Source of the DNA: Mediterranea massiliensis
GTDB lineage: Bacteria; Bacteroidota; Bacteroidia; Bacteroidales; Bacteroidaceae
Assembly (NCBI GenBank): GCA_015060685.1
Contig: SUXZ01000004.1
Span: 1-64,000, forward strand
Direction: 5' to 3'
DNA length: 64,000 nucleotides
Position 1 is the first letter of the stretch. The number at the start of each line of letters is the position of its first letter. Made by a program: the position numbers and the translations under genes. A model generated the notes under the pieces. It made no database searches. It saw nothing but the letters and a program-made list of their open reading frames with translations, and had not been told where the DNA came from. Below are positions 57,480 through 64,000 of the stretch, one piece after another.

Positions 57480-58032
57480 TACTATTAGTTTAAAAATTAA
57501 TAAAACTTATTCATGACTGTGATTGCCCTGACAGATTCGTTGTCTATCAGGAGTCGTTTGCTTAACTTGTTCTCTTTTTCATTTTTCATTGTTTTTTGGG
57601 GGTGATACATAATTAATATTAATTTGGTTGCAAAATTATTGGTTTGTGTAATCTTGTAGAAATGTTAGTATTTCAAAGAAATCTTGCAATGTTTCGTGGT
57701 TTTGCGGTGTGTTTCATGGGTGTCTAAATGTGTTTCATGGAGAATTGTTAAACATCGATAAACTAAATGGATAGAAGTGGTTTGTTTAATGGGGTATTCC
57801 CTTTTTAGTTTTGTCTGGCGATTGAATAGCGTGCTGTTTTATGAGGCGCTTTCCCTTTGTTTATGAGCGGATAATCTGCTTGTTCCGTCTGTTTATGTGG
57901 AGTTTTATGCTTATATGAGACATAATAAGAGTTGTTGGTGACGTTTTAGTCTTAATTTTTATGATTATTCTATTAATTTTGCAACAAATTAATATGTATG
58001 GGCTTTCTGTCTCATGAAAAACAATTGCGATT
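57480..58032. promoter_or_regulatory. Divergent regulatory region of susC1 and the HTCS gene
   Basis: 553 bp without a gene. It contains a minus-strand -7 box TAATTTTG (57631-57638) for susC1 with a leader of about 145 nt, the operator-like repeats at 57690-57740, and a plus-strand -7 box TAATTTTG (57974-57981) for the HTCS gene. A small hairpin-like CCTGA/TCAGG pair lies at about 57527-57552 in the susC1 leader. Confidence 0.65.
57690..57740 (-). promoter_or_regulatory. Candidate HTCS operator: three TGTTTCRTGG repeats
   Basis: TGTTTCGTGG at 57690-57699 and TGTTTCATGG at 57710-57719 and 57731-57740, at 20- and 21-bp steps (two helical turns). They lie about 50-110 bp upstream of the susC1 -7 box, where an AraC-type activator dimer could bind. 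Confidence 0.55.
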
Positions 58033-61000
58033 ATGTATAGAATAAAGTTGTTATTTGTTTTGTTGCTTGTTGCTCTCAACCTTAATCTGTCGGCTCAAGG
58101 AAACAAATATTTCACCTCTGAAAGTGGCCTTTCAAGTAGTTTGTTTAACAAGATCTATCAAGATAGCAATGATATCATTTGGATTGCTACTGAAAATGGT
58201 TTGAATAGATTTGATGGAAGTAAAATCAAAACCTATAAGCATGTCGAAGGCGATTCGCTCTCATTGTGCCACAATTATGTGACTTCCATATTTGAAGATT
58301 CCAAAGGACGCTTGTTTATTGGTACGTTTGGTGGCTTGCAAATCTATAATCCAATAACGGATAAATTCTCTTCTATTGCTGCTTCTCCTAATGGGACACC
58401 AATGCTTTCGCATGTAATAAATGTTGTTGAACGTAATAATGGTGACTATTTAGTTTTAGCCGGTGGTTTGAGGACATTGACAATTACAGCCGATAATGAA
58501 CTGATTGTAGAGCCTTATAATCCTAAGTCATTGCTGCCTCAGTTGGAATTTGGTGTGGTAAATATGGTGCAGGATGCAGATGATAATATATGGCTGATTA
58601 CTACAGATGCTCAACTTTGGAAAATGTCGGGTAGTGTCAATACAAGTAAGCATTATCAGATAGACACAGATGCCCTTGTTGCTAATATTCATGTTGTTCC
58701 CGATGGTGTTTATGTTAATTCATTAGGCAATTTAGTTTATAAGTATAATGCACAGACTGATTCTTTTGAGAAAATCACCCACCATTCTGTAGCAGACTCA
58801 TATTTATACTCTTTTTGCCAGATATCTTCTGATGAGTTGTTGATACCTACTGATGGTGAGGGAGTGAAGGTGCTGAATATCCGTACAAACCAGATAGCTC
58901 CTTATGAGCACGATGCATTCTTCCTTGATTCAGATGAATTGAAGGTCCATAATATTCTGCTTGATAAATATAAGAATATCTGGTTCTCGATTTATCAGAA
59001 AGGTATAATAATGGTTCCCGATAAACAGAGTAATTTTAATTATATCGGTAACCGCACGATAAAAACCAATATCATAGGAAATTGTGCTGTTTCTGCTTTG
59101 TTATGTGATCATTTAGGGCGAATGTGGGTCGGTACGGATAATGATGGCATCTACTGCCTTTCATCCGATGGAAAAACTCAACTACGTCACTATTCAACGG
59201 CGGATGATAAACAAATTCCGAAGATTATTATGGGATTGTACGAGGATTCTGAAAACCGGATTTGGGTAGGTTCCTTCGAACAGGGATTAGGCTATATTGA
59301 TCAGACAACAGGAAAATATAAGCCATTGGTTTTAACCGATAAATTTAGAAACAAGTTTGTAAACCGTGTATTTGCTTTTGCTGAAGATAGTCAGAAAAGA
59401 GTATGGATAGCTACTTCCGGTAGTGGCCTTTTTTATTATGATTTGGAGAAAAAAGAGATTGTTCATCCGGTTAGTCAGAATCAATATCTAAGTTTGTGGC
59501 TAAATTCTCTTTTAATCTCCAAAGATAATGTATTATATATTGCAACTCATAACGGTTTGTGTAGGATAGACCTTAACAAAGAACCATTGTCTGTTGAAAC
59601 AATTACATCTTCCGATATTGTTTATTGTTTGAATGAGGATGAAGAGGGAAATATCTATTATGGTAGTATTAAAGGTTTGAATCGTTTTAATCCTCAGATT
59701 TACGAGAATAGATTATTTACTCAAGCAGATGGGTTTCAGCCAAAACCAGTGTATGGAATTCAAAGTGGTAAGCAGAGTGAATTATGGTTGAGTACGAATA
59801 ATGGTCTAATCTTGTATAATGTAGAAACAGGCCTTATATCTGAGTATTATCGAGAAAGCGGATTACAAGATAATGAATTTCTGAAAAACTCTTCTATAAA
59901 GGATGATAAGGGTAATATATGGTTTGGTGGTATCAATGGTATAACATATTTCTCTCCCGATTTAACGGAAACGCATGATGATATTTGGCATGTTCGATTG
60001 ACAGATATGTACATCAATAATCAATCGATTACAGCAAGTAGTGAATCTGCAAGCCATTCAATATTGGATAAACCGATATATCAGGCTGAAAATATTACCC
60101 TTTCTCACAAGGACAATTCTTTTGTATTGGAGTTTTCGGTTGTAGAACCTCATGCTCCCCGTCAAATATCCTATGCTTATAGCATCAACGATGGCGAATG
60201 GATAACTTTGCCAAAGGGCATTAATCGTATTTCTTTATATCGCTTGGCGCCAGGTAATTATAACCTGAAATATCGGATTAATGAGAAGAATCACTCCTCG
60301 AATGTTGGTGAAATTAAGATTTGCATCCTTCATCCGTGGTGGCAAACCACTACGGCACACCTTATCTATTTCTTGTTATTTGCGATTGCTGTTTACTTGG
60401 TTTATAGGTATTTGCAACAAAGAAGTCTGATGAGGAAATCGTTGCTTGAACATAAGCATAAAGAAGAGGTGAACGAGGCGAAATTGCAATTCTTTATGAA
60501 TATTTCGCACGAAATCAGAACTCCTATGTCTTTGATTACCGGGCCGATGCAGAAATTGATGAGCAATGATAAGGATGCACAAAGACAGAATTCTTATAAG
60601 ACGATTATGATGGGTAGTAATCGTATCCTTCAGTTGATTAACCAATTGCTTGATATACGTAAGATAGACAAGGAGATGCTAAAACTTTCGTTCAAGGAGA
60701 CGGAGATTATTGGATATGTAAAAGAGGTGTTAGAACTGTTTGACCAATCAATTATCGAGAAAAATATTCATTTCGAATTTGTTCACGAAGGTATAGAAAG
60801 TCAGAACGCATGGATTGACCCTGCTCATTTTGATAAAATCATAAACAATCTTTTCTCAAATGCCATAAAGTTTACACCAATAGGTGGTAAAATTGAATTG
60901 TCAATCAACCGTGAGATTCAACAGGGAAAAGCATATCTGAAAATTAGTATTGCTGATAATGGTATTGGTATTCCTGCCGGTAATCTGGAACAAATATTTG

Positions 61001-62064
61001 AACGTTTCTATCAAGTTCAGAATACTACAAAAACAGGAACCGGAATCGGTTTGCATTTAACCCGTTCGTTGGTGGAAATGCATCATGGCACCATCCATGC
61101 CGAAAATGTAGCTGAAGGTGGAAGTCGTTTCGTTATTATGCTTCCATTGGGAAAAGATCATTTGAGGCAAGACGAACTCGTGTTTGCCAATGAAAAACAA
61201 ATGGATAGCGAATATCTAACGGCAACCAAAGAACAGAGTGTGGTAGTGAATTTTACATTGGATGAAACAAAAGATCCGGCTGCGAAGAAGAAGAGACATC
61301 TGCTAATCGTAGAGGACGATGAAGACATCCTATTATACCTATCTAATGAACTCTCCTCGGAATATCATGTACATGCTTGTACAAGTCCTAAAACGGCCTT
61401 GGAATATGCATTGAAAAATATTCCGGACTTGATAGTCAGTGATATTATGATGCCTGAAATGGATGGAATAACATTCTGCAAAAAAATCAAGCAGAATATC
61501 AATCTGATTCATATTCCGATAATAATGCTTACGGCTAAAGTCTCCGAACAAGACCAGATTACCGCTTTTGAGGCGGGTGCTGATGCCTATATATCCAAGC
61601 CATTTAGTATCAGTTTGCTGGTTAGTAACATTAAGAGGTTGCTGAAAAACCGCGAACAGTTGCAAAATGCCTATACAGGCCAGCAAGTACAAGAGTCGAA
61701 ACTGAAGAAGATACACGTGGAAACTCCCGATGAACGGTTGATGGATAGAATTATGAAGGTTGTTAATAAGAATCTTGATAATCCCGAATTATCAATAGAA
61801 TTGATAACGAAAGAAGTTGGTATTAGCCGTGCTCATCTGCATCGTAAGTTGAAAGAATTGACTAATCAAAACACCACTACGTTTATTCGTAATATCCGTT
61901 TGCAACAAGCCGCCAACCTGTTGAAGGAAAAGCGTCATTCTATTGTGGAGATTGCACGTATTGTTGGTTTCTCGCGAGCAAATAACTTCTCTACGGCATT
62001 TAAGGAATTGTATGGTATCACTCCTATGGAATGGCGTGAGCAACATAGTAACATGGAAGAGTAA
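58033..62064 (+). CDS. Hybrid two-component system (HTCS) regulator
   Basis: A 1343-aa one-protein sensor-regulator controlling the adjacent PUL. Order: signal peptide MYRIKLLFVLLLVALNLNLSAQ; two beta-propellers of Reg_prop repeats (WIATENGLNRFDG, MWVGTDNDGIYCL and others) to about 660; Y_Y_Y domain to about 765; a TM helix about 774-795; HisKA with FFMNISHEIRTP (His near 826); HATPase with NLFSNAIKFTP, DNGIGIP and GTGIGLHL; receiver HLLIVEDDED to ISKPFS with phosphoacceptor Asp in VSDIMMPEMDG (about 1137); C-terminal AraC-type HTH (about 1245-1340; ISRAHLHRKLKELT, IARIVGFSRANNFSTAFKELYG). It senses an oligosaccharide in the periplasm. Confidence 0.97.
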   Translation: MYRIKLLFVLLLVALNLNLSAQGNKYFTSESGLSSSLFNKIYQDSNDIIWIATENGLNRFDGSKIKTYKHVEGDSLSLCHNYVTSIFEDSKGRLFIGTFGGLQIYNPITDKFSSIAASPNGTPMLSHVINVVERNNGDYLVLAGGLRTLTITADNELIVEPYNPKSLLPQLEFGVVNMVQDADDNIWLITTDAQLWKMSGSVNTSKHYQIDTDALVANIHVVPDGVYVNSLGNLVYKYNAQTDSFEKITHHSVADSYLYSFCQISSDELLIPTDGEGVKVLNIRTNQIAPYEHDAFFLDSDELKVHNILLDKYKNIWFSIYQKGIIMVPDKQSNFNYIGNRTIKTNIIGNCAVSALLCDHLGRMWVGTDNDGIYCLSSDGKTQLRHYSTADDKQIPKIIMGLYEDSENRIWVGSFEQGLGYIDQTTGKYKPLVLTDKFRNKFVNRVFAFAEDSQKRVWIATSGSGLFYYDLEKKEIVHPVSQNQYLSLWLNSLLISKDNVLYIATHNGLCRIDLNKEPLSVETITSSDIVYCLNEDEEGNIYYGSIKGLNRFNPQIYENRLFTQADGFQPKPVYGIQSGKQSELWLSTNNGLILYNVETGLISEYYRESGLQDNEFLKNSSIKDDKGNIWFGGINGITYFSPDLTETHDDIWHVRLTDMYINNQSITASSESASHSILDKPIYQAENITLSHKDNSFVLEFSVVEPHAPRQISYAYSINDGEWITLPKGINRISLYRLAPGNYNLKYRINEKNHSSNVGEIKICILHPWWQTTTAHLIYFLLFAIAVYLVYRYLQQRSLMRKSLLEHKHKEEVNEAKLQFFMNISHEIRTPMSLITGPMQKLMSNDKDAQRQNSYKTIMMGSNRILQLINQLLDIRKIDKEMLKLSFKETEIIGYVKEVLELFDQSIIEKNIHFEFVHEGIESQNAWIDPAHFDKIINNLFSNAIKFTPIGGKIELSINREIQQGKAYLKISIADNGIGIPAGNLEQIFERFYQVQNTTKTGTGIGLHLTRSLVEMHHGTIHAENVAEGGSRFVIMLPLGKDHLRQDELVFANEKQMDSEYLTATKEQSVVVNFTLDETKDPAAKKKRHLLIVEDDEDILLYLSNELSSEYHVHACTSPKTALEYALKNIPDLIVSDIMMPEMDGITFCKKIKQNINLIHIPIIMLTAKVSEQDQITAFEAGADAYISKPFSISLLVSNIKRLLKNREQLQNAYTGQQVQESKLKKIHVETPDERLMDRIMKVVNKNLDNPELSIELITKEVGISRAHLHRKLKELTNQNTTTFIRNIRLQQAANLLKEKRHSIVEIARIVGFSRANNFSTAFKELYGITPMEWREQHSNMEE

Positions 62065-62084
62065 AACCTTATTACATTGTCTGC

Positions 62085-62260
62085 AGGCTTTTCTGTTGAT
62101 GTGGAATCAAAGCGTCACTGAGCCACCCTCAGTGACTATATGAGATAGGGTCAGTGACTATATGAGGTAGCCTCAGTGACTATGTGAGGGTACCCCCTTT
62201 CAGAAGCTATTCTGAGAGGGGGTACAATCGCTCTATATGGGGAGTGGATATTTCTTTACA
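62085..62260. repeat. 176-bp direct repeat, copy B
   Basis: Same sequence and orientation as 44001-44176, starting 21 bp after the HTCS stop. The hairpin here is 62190-62225. Confidence 0.93.
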
Positions 62261-62267
62261 TATAATA

Positions 62268-62296
62268 AGAGGGTGCATTGTAAATGCACCCTCTTG
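62268..62296. terminator. Terminator between the HTCS gene and the MFS gene
   Basis: Perfect stem AAGAGGGTGCATT/AATGCACCCTCTT with a GTA loop; it serves the two convergent genes. Confidence 0.85.
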
Positions 62297-62324
62297 TCGT
62301 TTATTTAGCACGATTTAATTACAA

Positions 62325-63764
62325 TCAATCCAATACGATGGGTTTGTGCTTCGGTACCAATGTCTTCATGATAGACCAAGCGATGATATATGCTACGGCA
62401 CAGATGCAGAAGATGATGAAGTAACCGGCTGGTTTGCCTACGAAACCAAGGAAGGTCATGTTTGATTCGGCGGCATAGTCGAACAACATACCTGCCCCCT
62501 TGTTAATCAAGAACGAGGCGATACCTCCGGCCATTGTACCGATACCGGTAATGGTTGCAATGGTAGATTTGGGGAACATGTCGCCAATGGTTGAGAACAG
62601 GTTGGCCGACCATGCTTGGTGTCCGGCACCAGCCAAACCGATGATGATTGCGGGGAACCATACAGATATGCCTTGAAGCGGTTGGGCAAACAAAGCAAAC
62701 AAGGGGAAGAATGCGAAGATAAGCATAGCCAACATACGGCCGGCATAGGGTTCCATTCCTTTCTTCTCCACAAACAGTTTAGGCAAGTATCCGCCAAAGA
62801 TTGAAACGACGGTTACAATCAGATAAAGAACAAACACCAGCATCTTACCGGTAGTGGTTTGCATGGAATAACCACATTCAGAGAAGTAGGCAGGTGCCCA
62901 GAACAGGTAGAACCACCATACACCGTCGGTAAAGAATTTTCCGGTAATGAACGACCATGTCTGACGATAGCGGAAACAATCGAAGAAAGGTATAGTCTTT
63001 TCTTCCTTACCTGAAACTTTCTTCTCCTCTACCGGGGCGTTTTTCTCGTCTTGAAGTATGTATTCAAGTTCGGCAGCACTGACATGCTTCGATTGTTGAG
63101 GCTTTTCGTACATGTACATCCAGAAGAACATCCAGATAAAGCCTAATACACCGATAATGATGAAGGCCATTTCCCAACCGAAAGCATCGGCCAAGATGGG
63201 GATAGAAAGGGGAGCGGCCAAGGCACCTACCGATGAACCGGCGTTGAAGAGCGATGTGGCATAGGCACGGTCTTTCTTCGGGAAATATTCGGCTGTTACC
63301 TTGATGGCGGCAGGGAAGTTTCCGGCTTCTCCCAATGCAAGGATGGCGCGACAAACCAAGAATAACCATACGCTAACGGTAGCAACAACTAAAGCAGCTT
63401 GTGAGCCGGCTTCGAGTGCTTTCAAGGCTTCGATTGATTCAATGCCTTCGATGTGCATAGTAGCCCATCCGCAAGCGGCATGCAAACATGCACCTACCGA
63501 CCAAACGAAGATGGCCCAAAGGTAACCCTTCTTCGTTCCCATCCAATCGACAAAGCGTCCGGCAAACAAACTTGCCACAGCATAGAAGATGGAGAAGAAA
63601 CCGGTAATGGTACCATAATCGGAATCTGTCCAGTGAAATTCGGGTGCAATGTAGTCTTTCCAAGTCAAAGAGAGTACTTGGCGGTCCATGTAGTTGATGG
63701 TGGTTGCTACGAACAATAGCAGGCAAATCCACCAGCGCCAATTGGTTTTTTTTGTTTGATTCAT
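62325..63764 (-). CDS. MFS transporter, hexuronate (ExuT-like) type
   Basis: A 479-aa 12-helix major facilitator of the anion:cation symporter group. It starts MNQTKKTNWRWWICLLLFVATTI and has the NYMDRQVLSL motif and GxxxDxxGxKxG-type loop AGRFVDWMGTKKGYLW that mark the ACS/ExuT family. It lies 18 bp after kduI in the same direction, supporting galacturonate/glucuronate-type substrates. Insertions in the loop near residues 110-130 and 235-260 are larger than in E. coli ExuT. Confidence 0.85.
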   Translation of the reverse strand: MNQTKKTNWRWWICLLLFVATTINYMDRQVLSLTWKDYIAPEFHWTDSDYGTITGFFSIFYAVASLFAGRFVDWMGTKKGYLWAIFVWSVGACLHAACGWATMHIEGIESIEALKALEAGSQAALVVATVSVWLFLVCRAILALGEAGNFPAAIKVTAEYFPKKDRAYATSLFNAGSSVGALAAPLSIPILADAFGWEMAFIIIGVLGFIWMFFWMYMYEKPQQSKHVSAAELEYILQDEKNAPVEEKKVSGKEEKTIPFFDCFRYRQTWSFITGKFFTDGVWWFYLFWAPAYFSECGYSMQTTTGKMLVFVLYLIVTVVSIFGGYLPKLFVEKKGMEPYAGRMLAMLIFAFFPLFALFAQPLQGISVWFPAIIIGLAGAGHQAWSANLFSTIGDMFPKSTIATITGIGTMAGGIASFLINKGAGMLFDYAAESNMTFLGFVGKPAGYFIIFCICAVAYIIAWSIMKTLVPKHKPIVLD

Positions 63765-63782
63765 GATATTTGTTTTTTTAGT

Positions 63783-64000
63783 TTATCTCATTTCGGTGTA
63801 AGGAATTTCGTCTTTATCGCCATAGTTCAGGTTTTCGCCACCCATGCCCCAGATGAACATGTAGTTGCTTGTACCGGCTGCCGAGTGGATTGACCATTCG
63901 GGTGAGGTGATGGCTTGCTCGTTGTGCATCCATACTAAGCGTTGTTCTTTCGGTTCGCCCATCAGGTGGCAGATGGCATTGCCTTCTGATACATTAAAGT
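63783..64000 (-). CDS. kduI: 5-dehydro-4-deoxy-D-glucuronate isomerase (3' part)
   Basis: The last 72 codons of a gene running out of the window. The sequence [40 protein letters not shown] and [14 protein letters not shown] is the KduI (4-deoxy-L-threo-5-hexosulose-uronate ketol-isomerase) C-terminus, including the metal-binding cupin strands. KduI works in uronate breakdown after polysaccharide lyases. Upstream portion and start are not visible. Confidence 0.9.
   Translation of the reverse strand, partial: FNVSEGNAICHLMGEPKEQRLVWMHNEQAITSPEWSIHSAAGTSNYMFIWGMGGENLNYGDKDEIPYTEMR

Noticed and set aside
44001..62260. PUL as an integrative conjugative element or IS composite
   Set aside because: No integrase, relaxase, transposase or tRNA-attached att sequence is present; only the direct repeats support mobility, so it is kept as a hypothesis of recombination only.

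Overview
The window reads as a chromosomal segment of a gut-type Bacteroidales (Bacteroides/Phocaeicola/Prevotella-like). The evidence is three SusC/SusD pairs, a hybrid two-component system (HTCS) regulator, an LpxC-FabZ fusion, a MurF-alanine racemase fusion, a fimbrillin-type lipoprotein with a small leader peptide gene, TAnnTTTG -7 promoter boxes instead of E. coli-type boxes, and little Shine-Dalgarno sequence.

Layout. (1) 1-6.7 kb is a repeat-rich accessory region. It holds a small ORF with a nine-G tract, a 42-aa peptide gene plus a fimbrillin-like lipoprotein, several small hypothetical genes, a VirE_N/DUF3987 primase-like protein and a P5-like lysozyme-family protein, separated by at least four kinds of short dispersed repeat, some MITE-like. 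A tRNA-Gln(CTG) closes it. (2) 6.9-27.3 kb is housekeeping: rsfS-ftsH-cdsA; lpxB-surE; a DUF456 protein; dxs-trkA-trkH; a GSCFA protein followed by murF-alr; tatA-tatC followed by a Dna2-like nuclease-helicase; and glnA on its own sigma-ABfr-type promoter. (3) 27.4-32.3 kb is a SusC/SusD pair with no regulator or enzyme beside it. (4) 32.7-42.1 kb is a long, tightly packed minus-strand run: purM, a small membrane protein, prfA, pyrF, an HD hydrolase, lpxD, lpxC-fabZ, lpxA, a pRiA4b ORF-3 family gene and miaA. (5) 42.3-62.3 kb is a polysaccharide utilisation locus (PUL): a carboxylesterase outside one end, then a small lipoprotein, a GH10-like protein with two inserted carbohydrate-binding modules, a DUF1735/DUF5627-type lipoprotein, SusD-SusC-SusD-SusC, and a divergent HTCS. 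The tandem SusC/SusD plus GH10-like order resembles xylan PUL cores. (6) 62.3-64 kb has a hexuronate-type MFS transporter and the 3' part of kduI.

The most notable observations are: the PUL core (about 18 kb) lies between two 176-bp direct repeats that differ at only about 3 positions; its only glycoside-hydrolase-like protein has lost most GH10 active-site motifs while keeping two near-duplicate binding modules, so it looks like a glycan-binding pseudoenzyme; three TGTTTCRTGG sites spaced 20-21 bp lie upstream of the first susC and are a plausible HTCS operator; and an intergenic heptamer repeat family has entered the primase gene in frame, giving the octapeptide ANHSSLTA twice. All calls were made by reading the sequence; no database search was run.
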